In this document: positions 1 through 8,973 of the stretch, piece after piece | How positions within the stretch are numbered: the first letter of the stretch is position 1 | Layout: the number at the start of each line of letters is the position of its first letter | Origin: CAZSMC01 sp964607755 | GTDB taxonomy: Bacteria > Zhuqueibacterota > Zhuqueibacteria > Residuimicrobiales > Krinioviventaceae | NCBI GenBank assembly: GCA_964607755.1 | Contig: CAZSMC010000017.1 | Span: 1 to 64,000 of the forward strand | Length of the DNA stretch: 64,000 nt | Reading direction: 5' to 3' | Notes under the pieces: generated by a model | Told to the model about the DNA's origin: nothing | Databases searched by the model: none | The model's input: only the letters and a program-made list of their open reading frames with translations | Program-made: the position numbers and the translations under genes

Positions 1-71
1 CTGGGGTGCAGGGATTCGAACCCCGATACCATGATCCAGAGTCATGTGTCCTGCCATTGGACGACACCCCA
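1..71 (-). tRNA. tRNA-Gln (CTG)
   Basis: Read on the minus strand this folds as a full cloverleaf. A 7-bp acceptor stem TGGGGTG/CACCCCA is followed by discriminator G at position 1. The anticodon stem CATGA/TCATG closes the loop CTCTGGA, giving anticodon CTG. The T-arm carries GTTCGAATC. The CCA end, if encoded, lies outside the window. It sits 5 bases downstream of gltX on the same strand. Confidence 0.93.
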
Positions 72-75
72 TAAT

Positions 76-1617
76 TTATTGTTTTAAATCGGGAATAACT
101 TGCACAGCTTTTTTTATTCGCCTGATCACCGTTTCCTGACCCAGCACTTCCAGGAGATCGAAAATGCCTGGTCCTACACCCACACCGGAGACTGCTAATC
201 GAACCGGATGAATGATCCGGCCGGCTCCAACATTATGATTATTAGCAATCTCGCGAAGCTCGTGCTCGATGGTTTCTTTATTATAATCTGATAATTTAGT
301 AATTTTTTCCACAAATTCAAGTAGTAATTTTTTAGAATCGTCTTTCCACCGCTTCTTAACCACATTTAAATCATACTCTTGCGGATCTTTGAAAAAATAG
401 CCGGCAAATTCTGTAAATTCTCTGCGAAAGTGCAACCGGCTTTTCAGCAAATCAACAACCCGGAGAAAATAATCTTCTGAGCCAATATCGAAACCTGTTT
501 TAATGGCTTCTGGCTTGAGCTCTTTTGCCAGTTCCGTTGTGTCTTTCCGTGAAATGTGTTCTGAATTTAGCCAGTCTAATTTTTGCAGGTCAAATATAGC
601 AGCGGACTTTATAACTCTTTCCAGGGAAAATTCGCGTATCAAATCATTCAAATCCATAACTTCCCGATCAGAACCGGGATTCCATCCCAGCAGAGAAATG
701 TAATTGATGATCGCTTCTTTTTCATAACCGCTATTGATATATGTTTGCACGTCAGGGTCCACTTTGCCGCTGGGCAATTCATCAATACTTTGAATATCGC
801 GTTTGCTCATTTTCGAACCGTCCGGATTGAAAATCAGCGGAAGATGAGCCATAACCGGAGGGGTCCATCCAAAGCATTCGTAGAGATAGAGATGTTTCGG
901 CACGCTACTCAACCACTCTTCACCACGAATGACATGAGAAATGTTCATCAAATGATCATCCACAACATTAGCCAAATGATAAGTGGGATAACCATCGGAT
1001 TTTATGAGTACCTGGTCATCCACCTGGCTGCTCTCAAAAGAGACCTCTCCCCGGACCTTATCATGAAACGTAAAAGTTCGATTTTCGGGGATCAGCAATC
1101 GAATAACATAGGGTGTCTGAGAATTGAGGAGTTTTTTTACTTTTTCCTCAGATAAGGTCAAGCTGTTTCGCATTTTCATCCGAAGAGAAGCATCGTATTT
1201 GGGCGGAGGCTCATGCGCTTCTTTTGCCTTGCGGCGAACCTCATCCATTTCTTCTGGTGTGTCAAAAGCGTAATAGGCATAGTTTTTATCGAGCAACTCC
1301 CGGGCGTACCGCGTGTATAGCTCGAGCCGTTTTGATTGAAAATACGGTCCATATTCACCGCCCTGGAAAGGACCTTCATCCGGCTGAATGCCAGCCCATT
1401 TCAGCACCTCAAGCAGATTCTCTGTCGCACCTTTGACAAATCGTTTTCGGTCTGTGTCTTCGATTCGGAGAATAAACGCCCCGTTATGCTTTTTGGCAAA
1501 AAGATAATTGTAAAGCGCTGTACGCAATCCGCCGATATGAACGAAACCGGTCGGACTTGGTGCAAATCGGACTCTTGGATTCACGATTGACGCACTCCGT
1601 TTATTATTGATGGGCAT
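76..1617 (-). CDS. gltX: Glutamyl-tRNA synthetase
   Basis: Class I aminoacyl-tRNA synthetase of 513 residues that charges tRNA-Glu with glutamate in the cytoplasm. The catalytic Rossmann fold is marked by the HIGH-type motif PSPTGFVHIG (about residues 20-29) and by KMSKR (about 268-272). The C-terminal part is the helical anticodon-binding region, and the length is normal for a bacterial GltX. It is transcribed with tRNA-Gln, which starts right after it, and lies downstream of two tRNA-Ser genes from which a hairpin separates it. The ATG at 1617 gives a short N-terminal extension before the conserved RVRFAPSPTG, so a slightly later start cannot be excluded. Some bacteria lacking GlnRS use such an enzyme to mischarge tRNA-Gln; the sequence alone does not settle whether this one is discriminating. 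Confidence 0.96.
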   Translation of the reverse strand: MPINNKRSASIVNPRVRFAPSPTGFVHIGGLRTALYNYLFAKKHNGAFILRIEDTDRKRFVKGATENLLEVLKWAGIQPDEGPFQGGEYGPYFQSKRLELYTRYARELLDKNYAYYAFDTPEEMDEVRRKAKEAHEPPPKYDASLRMKMRNSLTLSEEKVKKLLNSQTPYVIRLLIPENRTFTFHDKVRGEVSFESSQVDDQVLIKSDGYPTYHLANVVDDHLMNISHVIRGEEWLSSVPKHLYLYECFGWTPPVMAHLPLIFNPDGSKMSKRDIQSIDELPSGKVDPDVQTYINSGYEKEAIINYISLLGWNPGSDREVMDLNDLIREFSLERVIKSAAIFDLQKLDWLNSEHISRKDTTELAKELKPEAIKTGFDIGSEDYFLRVVDLLKSRLHFRREFTEFAGYFFKDPQEYDLNVVKKRWKDDSKKLLLEFVEKITKLSDYNKETIEHELREIANNHNVGAGRIIHPVRLAVSGVGVGPGIFDLLEVLGQETVIRRIKKAVQVIPDLKQ

Positions 1618-1629
1618 TAAAATTAAACT

Positions 1630-1661
1630 ACATAGAAAAAGAAAGGCGCTTTATCAGCGCC
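1630..1661 (-). terminator. Rho-independent terminator after the tRNA-Ser pair
   Basis: On the minus strand GGCGCT-gataa-AGCGCC (1645-1661) is followed by a T-rich run, TTTCTTTTT. It lies between tRNA-Ser(GCT) and the gltX start, so it would end tRNA-Ser transcription before gltX. Confidence 0.7.
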
Positions 1662-1722
1662 ATCAGGAAAACAAAAAACAGGTAAAAGCATATCGAATTT
1701 GCTTTTCGAATTTTAATTTAAA

Positions 1723-1813
<91 letters not shown>

Positions 1814-1849
1814 GATTATGTTCCCGCCCTCGTGTATCCACGTCGCAAG

Positions 1850-1933
1850 CGGAGGGCGGGGGATTCGAACCCCCAAGGGCGTGAACCCGGCGGTTTTCAA
1901 GACCGCTGCCTTACCAATTAGGTCTAGCCCTCC
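1850..1933 (-). tRNA. tRNA-Ser (TGA)
   Basis: Class II tRNA of 84 bases with acceptor stem GGAGGGC/GCCCTCC and discriminator G. The anticodon stem is GCGGT/ACCGC and the loop CTTGAAA, giving anticodon TGA. It has a long variable arm and a T-stem GGGGG/CCCCC. It lies just downstream of dprA on the same strand. Confidence 0.94.
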
Positions 1934-2012
1934 TCACAAAGAGAACAGAATTTACAAATTTTATTTCTGCAAGTCAAATATTATTTCTCAATTTTCTATA
2001 TACATAGAACGC

Positions 2013-3110
2013 TTATATTCGCACAAAGTTCTTGCCCACCAGTTGTTTTACCACATTTTTCAATTCCAGAGTTAACAGCACTGCCAAAACTTCCGAAGTC
2101 GGCATGCTGCACTGTGCAGCTATATTGTCGATATGCTCCGGTTGCGCTGTCAAGAAATCTAAAACTTTGCTCTCAACCTCAGACAATGGCACATTTGGTT
2201 TTTTTGAAAATTGCGTTTCTTTCATTTGCACATGCAGCTCATCCAAAATATCCTTTACATTTATCGTCAACTTGGCACCTTGCTGGATAAGCCGGTTCGT
2301 ACCCAATGCTTTGGGGTTGTTCACAGAGCCGGGCATAGCAAACACTTCGCGTCCCTGGTCCAGGGCATAGTCTGCTGTGATCAAGGCACCACTTTTTTCA
2401 CCCGCTTCGATGACTAACGTTCCCATACTCATTCCGGCAATAATTCGATTTCGTCTGGGGAAATGCGGGGCATCAGGTTTTGTGCCCATAGGAAACTCGG
2501 AGACGAGTGCGCCTTGCTCTGTAATCTGTTCGGCTAATTTTTTATTTTCATAAGGATAAATCGTGTCAATTCCAGAACCAAGAATAGCCAGTGTTTGAGC
2601 GCCGGCAGAAACCACCGCCATGTGTACCGTAGTATCCACTCCGCGGGCTAAACCGCTGATAATGGTAAATGATTGCTGAGCCAGTTCTCTGGCAAACTTT
2701 TCAGCATTGACTTTACCGTAGGAACTGGGATAACGGGTGCCGACAATGGAGAAACAATTCGAGCAAAGCGCTTTTAAATTGCCGCGGACAAACAGCACAA
2801 TTGGCGGATCATAGATATTTTTCAAAAGTGGTGGATAATATTCATCCCACAGGCTTACCAGCGAGCCACTGGCTTTTTCAAGCAAATGAAGCTGCTCAGA
2901 TACAAGTTTTTTATCCCCGCCTTTTTTAATGTTAAAAGCCACCTTCTTATCAACTCCGTTAATTTCCATAAGCTCACGGGGTGATGCCGAGAGCACAGCA
3001 GCGGGCGATCCGAACCTCGAAATCAAATTACGAATACGCGCTGATCCGATTCGCGGAACAGTACATAATTCTAAAAGTGATGATGGATCAAAATGAGAAC
3101 GAAATGGCAT
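2013..3110 (-). CDS. dprA: DNA-processing protein DprA (natural transformation, RecA loader)
   Basis: DprA/Smf proteins bind incoming single-stranded DNA in the cytoplasm and load RecA during transformation. A helix-hairpin-helix-type N-terminus (LCTVPRIGSARIRNLI, then MEINGVDKK) leads into the Rossmann-like domain with ISGLARGVDTTVHMA, LGSGIDTIYP, FPRRNRIIAG and SGALITADYALDQGREVFA. A winged-helix C-terminus follows. I prefer the ATG at 3110, which has GGAGGGGG just upstream and falls 13 bases after the obgE stop. An in-frame ATG at 3161 would overlap obgE and adds unconserved residues. The preferred form has 365 residues, a normal length. It follows obgE and precedes tRNA-Ser genes. A comEA and pilus-like genes elsewhere in the window fit with competence. 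Confidence 0.94.
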   Translation of the reverse strand: MPFRSHFDPSSLLELCTVPRIGSARIRNLISRFGSPAAVLSASPRELMEINGVDKKVAFNIKKGGDKKLVSEQLHLLEKASGSLVSLWDEYYPPLLKNIYDPPIVLFVRGNLKALCSNCFSIVGTRYPSSYGKVNAEKFARELAQQSFTIISGLARGVDTTVHMAVVSAGAQTLAILGSGIDTIYPYENKKLAEQITEQGALVSEFPMGTKPDAPHFPRRNRIIAGMSMGTLVIEAGEKSGALITADYALDQGREVFAMPGSVNNPKALGTNRLIQQGAKLTINVKDILDELHVQMKETQFSKKPNVPLSEVESKVLDFLTAQPEHIDNIAAQCSMPTSEVLAVLLTLELKNVVKQLVGKNFVRI

Positions 3111-3123
3111 AGCCCCCTCCCAG

Positions 3124-4107
3124 TCAGGATTCCTCTTCAAGCAAAGACCATATTTTTGCAAGCATTTCTTTGATGTTCGTACCTTTTACCGATGAAATTA
3201 AAATTGTCTCAGCGTCCCGGATCAGGTTTGCGCCATAATCTTTTTTCGGCTCGTCTAAAAGATCAGCTTTGGTAAAAACGACGAGTCTTTTTTTGTGGCT
3301 GAGCTGTTTACTGTATGATTCGAGCTCTTTTAAAAGAGTCAAATAATCGTTTCCGATATATTCTGACGTTGCATCCAGAAGCATAGCCAGAATCTTTGTC
3401 CTTTCGATGTGTCTGAGAAACTGATGTCCCAGGCCCTTTCCTTGATGAGCGCCTTCAATCAAGCCGGGAATATCCGCGACGACGAAGCTTTTGAATTCAT
3501 CTACCTTTACGATGCCCAGATTGGGAGACAGGGTTGTAAAGGGATACTCGGCGATCTTTGGCCGAGCGGCAGAAATTCTGGACAACAAAGTAGATTTGCC
3601 AGCGTTCGGCAAACCTACAAGACCGACATCAGCAATCAGCTTGAGTTCCAAAATGATGTTTCGTTGTTCACCTTTTTCGCCATGTTCAAAATGTCTCGGC
3701 GCCTGATTTGTCGACGTGGCAAAACGGGCGTTGCCTTTACCTCCGCGGCCGCCTTTGACAATCACGGTATGCTGACCATGCTCTGTGAGATCGGCGATAA
3801 TACGCTCGGTAGATTCATCTTTGATAATGGTTCCCACCGGGAGTTTAATCACAATGTCGTCACCGCTTTTGCCGGTTTTTTTTGCTCCCCCGCCGTTGTT
3901 ACCTTTGGGCGCATGGTAAAACTTATTGTAACGAAAATCCAGCAAGGTATGAATATGCTCGTCTGCTTTGGCAATAATATCGCCGCCTTTGCCCCCGTCT
4001 CCGCCGGCCGGGCCGCCTTTTGGCTCGAATTTCTCCCGCCGAAAAGCGACGCACCCGTCTCCGCCATCACCGGCTTGAACTGTTATTTTGGCATAGTCAA
4101 TAAACAT
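3124..4107 (-). CDS. obgE: GTPase ObgE/CgtA
   Basis: Obg-family GTPase involved in late 50S ribosome assembly and stress signalling. The glycine-rich Obg fold (residues 1 to about 155; AKITVQAGDGGDGCVAF, KGGPAGGDGGKGGD) precedes the G domain with P-loop GLPNAGKST, switch region EYPFTTL, G3 DIPGLIEGAH and G4 FTKADL. There is no long C-terminal extension. The MFIDYAKI start at 4107 matches the usual beginning of the family and gives 327 residues; the ATG at 4143 would add 12 unconserved residues. It lies downstream of the STAS gene. Obg is a known partner of Rsb-type stress signalling in Bacillus, so the neighbourhood may be functional, which is inference. Confidence 0.96.
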   Translation of the reverse strand: MFIDYAKITVQAGDGGDGCVAFRREKFEPKGGPAGGDGGKGGDIIAKADEHIHTLLDFRYNKFYHAPKGNNGGGAKKTGKSGDDIVIKLPVGTIIKDESTERIIADLTEHGQHTVIVKGGRGGKGNARFATSTNQAPRHFEHGEKGEQRNIILELKLIADVGLVGLPNAGKSTLLSRISAARPKIAEYPFTTLSPNLGIVKVDEFKSFVVADIPGLIEGAHQGKGLGHQFLRHIERTKILAMLLDATSEYIGNDYLTLLKELESYSKQLSHKKRLVVFTKADLLDEPKKDYGANLIRDAETILISSVKGTNIKEMLAKIWSLLEEES

Positions 4108-4173
4108 GGATAAAAATAAATCACCGAATGCAGTAATGTGCATCCGGTGGATTCAAGAAGGTCTCTAAAAAGA

Positions 4174-4827
4174 TTATGAATGCCTGGATCGTTTTGATTT
4201 GCTATCCAACCCCAATTGTTTAAGTTTTTTGCGAATTTTAAACCATCCCATTTTCACATTTCCGAATCGCGGACTATTCAGTGTGCGGGAAATTTGCGTA
4301 ATTCCGGCCTGAGGATTTTCCTCTACAATTTGTTTTATCTTTTCATCCACAGAATCAAAAGTATCCGCGCTTTTTTGCGCAAAAGAACTCCCGGTATGTT
4401 GTTCCTGTTCGTCTGACTGTTCGTCTTCTCGCTCAGTCGTCACCTCAAACTGTGGACCAACAGCCTGGCTATTTCGTTCGAAATCTTTGATCGCTTCTTC
4501 CAGCGAATCAAAAGCTTTTAGAATATAGTGGAACTCCAAAAGTTCGAAAACCTCATAAACTTCTGGAATCATGCGAACAAGCTTCAGGTCGCCACCTTTT
4601 TCGCGGATTCCTTTAATTTCACTGATAAAAATGCCCCAACCGGCGCTGCTTACGTAATCCACATCAGCCAAATCGATAATGATAGAATAGGAACCTTCTT
4701 TTAACAGTTTGCTCAGCACATGTTCCAGTTCCGAAGATGTGGTCGTATCGATATAGCCACCAACTTTGATAATAGATATATTGTTACGTTGTCCTGTCTT
4801 TTCAACTGAAATTTGGATTCCTTCCAT
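4174..4827 (-). CDS. STAS-domain anti-sigma antagonist with C-terminal HTH-like module
   Basis: 217 residues. Residues 1 to about 115 form a STAS domain of the RsbV/SpoIIAA type. The segment DYVSSAGWGIFISE (about 57-70) carries the serine pair normally phosphorylated by an RsbW-type kinase. An acidic linker (about 130-155) follows. Residues 158-207 (SVDEKIKQIVEENP...RTLNSPRFG...LKQLGL) look like a winged-helix module and closely resemble a segment of the large phosphatase encoded just upstream (its residues about 733-788). The very C-terminus is basic (SKSKRSRHS). Inference: this is the switch protein phosphorylated by the upstream kinase domain and dephosphorylated by its PP2C domain, with the extra module perhaps linking the two or binding DNA. 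Typical antagonists are about 100-120 residues, so the extension is unusual. Confidence 0.85.
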   Translation of the reverse strand: MEGIQISVEKTGQRNNISIIKVGGYIDTTTSSELEHVLSKLLKEGSYSIIIDLADVDYVSSAGWGIFISEIKGIREKGGDLKLVRMIPEVYEVFELLEFHYILKAFDSLEEAIKDFERNSQAVGPQFEVTTEREDEQSDEQEQHTGSSFAQKSADTFDSVDEKIKQIVEENPQAGITQISRTLNSPRFGNVKMGWFKIRKKLKQLGLDSKSKRSRHS

Positions 4828-4927
4828 TATGATTCTCCGTTTAATAGCCCCCTGTTTTCAATTTTGTGTATCTAAAAAGATAATCTTTATAAGAATAATT
4901 GTCAATGATTAATTAAAAATCGTAGAA

Positions 4928-7900
4928 TCACTTTTTCAGGAATTCACTGGCCCGGCTAATTTTCTTTTTAATATCGGTCCGGCCCGGCGAAATATGTAAA
5001 AGGTGTTTCCACTGCTGGATAGCGGCCTGTAAATTTCCCTGTTTGGCATAAACCACTGCCAGGTTCTCGCAGGCACTTTCGTTCAATGGATCCATGTTCA
5101 ATACATTTTCATATTCCTGAGCTGCCTTGTCAAGATGCTGTTTATGAAAATATGAATTTCCCAGTAAATAATGCGCGTAATCATCGTCCGGGGCTATCGC
5201 AAGGACTTGCCTGATCATTTCGATAGCGCCATCATAGCGCTCCGTATTGTATAACTTTTTTGCGATTTTTAATTTGTGTTCATGCTCATCCCACTCCTGA
5301 GCCACGTGCACGTTGGTTTGCTGTTCTTGCTGCGGTTTCTCAGCATGCGCATTTTTCGAAAGAGCTTTTTGCAGCAATTGATCAAAAGACTCATCTTGCC
5401 GTGAGAAAAAGGGTTCTTCTTCATCAACCCGGGTGATCCATATATCCGGCTTTTTGTCTTCATTTTCAGGAATGTTTTCGGGTTCTTCCCAGACATTCTT
5501 TTGCTCGCCCGCAGAATCGGATGCCGAAAACGGGTCAACAGGTACGGTTTCGTCGTAGAATTCTTCGAACGGATTTTCCGCTTCTGTATCAGGTAAATCT
5601 AAAGGCTCTTGTTCCTCTTCTTCTATGCCTGGTTGTTCCGGGGTATCTTCAAAAATGGGTTCTTTGGTGTTTTCATCAAAATCCTCTTCTTGTAGATGTT
5701 CGGCAAAATCCTGAGCCAACTCGCTCTCGACGATTTCATCAAAATCGAATGTTTTTTCCTCTGTGCTGTAATCGATCTCGGACAGGTCCAAAATATCAAT
5801 ATCATGTTCCAGCTCTTTAGAAAGTTCTTCTTCAACTGGCTGCTCAATTGAGTGCTTTTCCTCGGCATGCTCGAGTCCTTCAATGTCCGGCATCTCTTTT
5901 TCTTCTTCAGAATGCTCAACTTCAAAGGGCTCAGCCTCTTCTTCCGACTCTTTTCCCGCCTCTGGTTCCGGTTCAAATTCAAGTTTGTATTCTTCTTCAG
6001 CTTCTTCCTCTTCGGTTTCCTCGGCAAATTCAAAACCGGTGAGCATGGAAAAAAGTTCTTCCTCGTTATCTATTTGCTCTTCGTGTTCTTCAAGTTCCTG
6101 CTCAGCTTTTGGTTCGGCCTCTTTTTCAGTTTCTTCAACAGGCTGATATTCTTCACTTTTTTCTTCCGCCGGTTCCGGCCTTGTTTTTTCTTTTGGTTCT
6201 TCGGATTGACCAAAAGCCGCGGTAAAATCATCGACCGGCTTTTTAGTCCGTTCCTCGTGTCGTTTTGATGGTTTGGCCAGCAGGTTTTCCAGAGGAACGG
6301 TCAACATCTCTTCTCCGCCCAGCTCAAAGACGTTTTGTTGTGGCGACTCTTCCTCTTCTGAAACAGTTGATTCTTCCGTGGTTTCAGGTTGCTTTTCTTC
6401 GGGTTCTTTCTGAGGTTCTTTGGGTTTCCCGGTTTCTAATTTTTCTTTTTCCTCTGCTTTATCTTGCTCAACTTCAGGCTCGGTTATCAAATCTTTTTGC
6501 ATAATCACTTTGCCGTCGATTGTCATCATGGGCGTACCAGGCGGTTTCATACGTCTCTTGCGCTTGCCGCCGCGGGCAACAAAAGCTTCGCGCAATTCCT
6601 TGGTGTTCAAACGCATCCGAACCAGTTCATCGTAAATTCTAGATTCTCGAAGTTCGAGATATCCATAACGTTCTGTATTCAGTTCTTCACTAATTCGCTT
6701 TGCTCCATAGTCGGGATGCCGTTGAACTATATCGTAAATTTTGGTCTTTTCCTCGATACTGAGATGTATAGATTCGACCGGTTCCACTTCATCATCCAGA
6801 GTAAAGCTCTCAACACCCTGCTGTTCAAATCTTTCTTTGTACTTGTTATAATAAGCATAAGTGGACAAGCCCTCTTGCTGGCACGCTTCTTTGATGCTCA
6901 TGCCGGTTTGAACCGCACCGAAAACTTTTTTAGCACGTTTCAGCTCGACTTTTTCAACCGAGGTTTTTTCTTTCAGTGCCACCAGGGTAATATCATCATT
7001 TTGGGGAAAACCTTCGGTAAATGTATTCAATTCTTTTCGCAGGCTATCGACAAAATCCTCGACATCCCGGTTGCCATATTTACGGATTGTTTCCAGGAAG
7101 CGTTCTTCACCAAAAAGTTCGCGTTTCCGGTTCATTGCTTCGGTCACACCATCTGTGTAGACTATCAACGTGTCATCTTCTGTCAAAGCAATGGTATCGG
7201 ATTCCAGCGAATGGCGGAACAAGTTTCTGTCCGGCAGAGAAATTCCAATCGGGAATCCGCGGGGATTCAGGTAATAGGTTTTGTTTGTACTGGCGCGATA
7301 AAGAATCATCGGATTATGTCCGGCGCTGGCAAAGTTCAGCCGGCGATGCCGGGAATCCACAATAACGTAAAACAAGGTGACAAACATGCCTTTTTTCATG
7401 TCATCAACAACAAAGTCATTGACACGCGCCAGGACTTCGGCTGCGTCTTTGATGCCGCGCGCTTCGGTACGCAGGGCGGTCCGAATCATAGTCATGACCA
7501 GAGAACCGGGCACGCCTTTGCCAGAGACATCCGCTACAACGATACCAAGGGTATCCTGATCGACTTCAACAAAATCATAATAATCACCGCCAACTTCTTT
7601 GGCTGCGCCGTAATGGGAAGAAATATCGTAGCCTTCGATTTGAGGGAATTCCGCAGGCAACAAAGTCTGCTGAATTTCCTTGGCGACGTGCATTTCCTGC
7701 TGCAGGCGTTCCTGTTCTGCCAGGTTGGCCTGGGACTCGCGCAGTTTAATAGTAATATCGCTGAATGCTTTGGCAATTGATCCGACTTCGGTTGAATCGT
7801 CAATGTCCATTTCTTCGATCACACCGGATTGGCCCAGTCGCTTGACCCAGTCCTGCAAACGTCGAAACGGATTCATGACCAGATAAATGAGCAGGAACAA

Positions 7901-8959
7901 ACTGGCTGCGCCGATGACAAACACCAACACCATGCCACGCAGATAAGACATTCGCACGTCGTTGATCTGTTCATAGATAATATCATAATTCATCTGGTAA
8001 TGAGCTCTTGCCAGCACAGCGTTATCTTCAGGATGTTGGACAGGCATAACAATATCAACAACGCGTGGTTTGTCCGGTGGAGTGTACAGATAGACATTCT
8101 CTCGAAATGATGTGGCAGAAGACGGCATTTGAAATTGCGAAGCGATTCTTGTGCTATCAAAACTCGCAAGAATACGGCCAGTTTTGTCGATAATAATCAT
8201 ATCGACAATATTGGCGAGTTCATCCGATTCTCTCAACGTATTGATTGTATTCTGGGCTGTCATCCACACGCGCACGTCTTCGCTTCCTTCATTTTTCAGA
8301 TAACGAATAAGCGAGGGATCGTCGAGGTTTTGCCATTTGTTGGCAACTTCCCGGGTGATAACCGAAGCGCTGTTTTTGCCTTGCTCCAGAACCCCGTTTA
8401 AAATCTTTTGTTTTTGATTAAAAAAGAGATAGAAATAGACAAGCACAAGCACGACAGCAAAAATTCCCATGGCATAAAGCCAGTAACGCATTTTGAGGCT
8501 GACTGGGATAGTCGTGACAGCAATTTTTTTGTGCGGGCGTTCAAGTTGTTTTGTCATCCACAGTTCGTTACCGGATTCAGTTTTTCTGTAATCGATATCG
8601 TCCAGCAGACGACGCATCATAAAAATGCCAAGCCCGCCTTTTTTACCGATCTTTACATACCTGGAAAGATCGGGCTCTGAGACCTGCCGTGGATCAAAAT
8701 ATTTACCCTGATCAATCAGCACAATGGACAAGCTGTCGCGTTTGGAAATGGCGCGAATGGTAATATCACCGTCCCAGTCACGGTAGGCATGTTTTATGAT
8801 ATTTGTTGCCGCTTCATCGGTAGAGAGTTTAAAGGCATTAATCACCTTTTCGGAGATACCCCACCGGTTTCCGATTTTAGTGACAAAATCGCGCAGTTCA
8901 CCGAGAGATTCTATCCTGGCAGGAACTCTTAATTCTTCGCTTGTGATTCGTTTAAACAC
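4928..8959 (-). CDS. Giant partner-switching sensor: RsbW-type kinase + transmembrane sensor + PP2C + HTH + acidic linker + TPR
   Basis: 1343 residues combining parts that are usually separate proteins. Residues 10-140 are an anti-sigma-type histidine-kinase-like ATPase (N-box DEAATNIIKHAY, IDQGKYFDP, GGLGIFMMRRLLD). The first transmembrane helix (about 157-180) and the second (about 341-362) enclose a roughly 160-residue extracytoplasmic sensor. A HAMP-like segment and coiled coil reach about 430. The PP2C/SpoIIE/RsbU phosphatase spans about 440-663 (GGDYYD, DVSGKGVPG, TDGVTEA, NDDITLV supply the metal-binding aspartates). Two HTH-like modules follow at about 675-712 (transposase-like GMSIKEACQQEGLS) and 733-788. 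A very acidic Glu/Pro-rich stretch of about 380 residues leads to TPR repeats at about 1225-1343. Kinase and phosphatase in one chain suggest it both phosphorylates and dephosphorylates the downstream STAS protein. It begins 14 bases after the PorV-TPR gene, so it is probably co-transcribed. Confidence 0.88.
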   Translation of the reverse strand: MFKRITSEELRVPARIESLGELRDFVTKIGNRWGISEKVINAFKLSTDEAATNIIKHAYRDWDGDITIRAISKRDSLSIVLIDQGKYFDPRQVSEPDLSRYVKIGKKGGLGIFMMRRLLDDIDYRKTESGNELWMTKQLERPHKKIAVTTIPVSLKMRYWLYAMGIFAVVLVLVYFYLFFNQKQKILNGVLEQGKNSASVITREVANKWQNLDDPSLIRYLKNEGSEDVRVWMTAQNTINTLRESDELANIVDMIIIDKTGRILASFDSTRIASQFQMPSSATSFRENVYLYTPPDKPRVVDIVMPVQHPEDNAVLARAHYQMNYDIIYEQINDVRMSYLRGMVLVFVIGAASLFLLIYLVMNPFRRLQDWVKRLGQSGVIEEMDIDDSTEVGSIAKAFSDITIKLRESQANLAEQERLQQEMHVAKEIQQTLLPAEFPQIEGYDISSHYGAAKEVGGDYYDFVEVDQDTLGIVVADVSGKGVPGSLVMTMIRTALRTEARGIKDAAEVLARVNDFVVDDMKKGMFVTLFYVIVDSRHRRLNFASAGHNPMILYRASTNKTYYLNPRGFPIGISLPDRNLFRHSLESDTIALTEDDTLIVYTDGVTEAMNRKRELFGEERFLETIRKYGNRDVEDFVDSLRKELNTFTEGFPQNDDITLVALKEKTSVEKVELKRAKKVFGAVQTGMSIKEACQQEGLSTYAYYNKYKERFEQQGVESFTLDDEVEPVESIHLSIEEKTKIYDIVQRHPDYGAKRISEELNTERYGYLELRESRIYDELVRMRLNTKELREAFVARGGKRKRRMKPPGTPMMTIDGKVIMQKDLITEPEVEQDKAEEKEKLETGKPKEPQKEPEEKQPETTEESTVSEEEESPQQNVFELGGEEMLTVPLENLLAKPSKRHEERTKKPVDDFTAAFGQSEEPKEKTRPEPAEEKSEEYQPVEETEKEAEPKAEQELEEHEEQIDNEEELFSMLTGFEFAEETEEEEAEEEYKLEFEPEPEAGKESEEEAEPFEVEHSEEEKEMPDIEGLEHAEEKHSIEQPVEEELSKELEHDIDILDLSEIDYSTEEKTFDFDEIVESELAQDFAEHLQEEDFDENTKEPIFEDTPEQPGIEEEEQEPLDLPDTEAENPFEEFYDETVPVDPFSASDSAGEQKNVWEEPENIPENEDKKPDIWITRVDEEEPFFSRQDESFDQLLQKALSKNAHAEKPQQEQQTNVHVAQEWDEHEHKLKIAKKLYNTERYDGAIEMIRQVLAIAPDDDYAHYLLGNSYFHKQHLDKAAQEYENVLNMDPLNESACENLAVVYAKQGNLQAAIQQWKHLLHISPGRTDIKKKISRASEFLKK

Positions 8960-8973
8960 GCGCGCCTTTTCTT

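Noticed and set aside
3409..4113. 234-codon plus-strand ORF opposite obgE
   Set aside because: Antisense shadow of a highly conserved GTPase with a glycine-rich bias; no family features.
6464..7780. 438-codon plus-strand ORF opposite the PP2C part of the giant sensor
   Set aside because: It is the antisense shadow of a well-conserved domain, has no recognisable family sequence and no ribosome-binding site.
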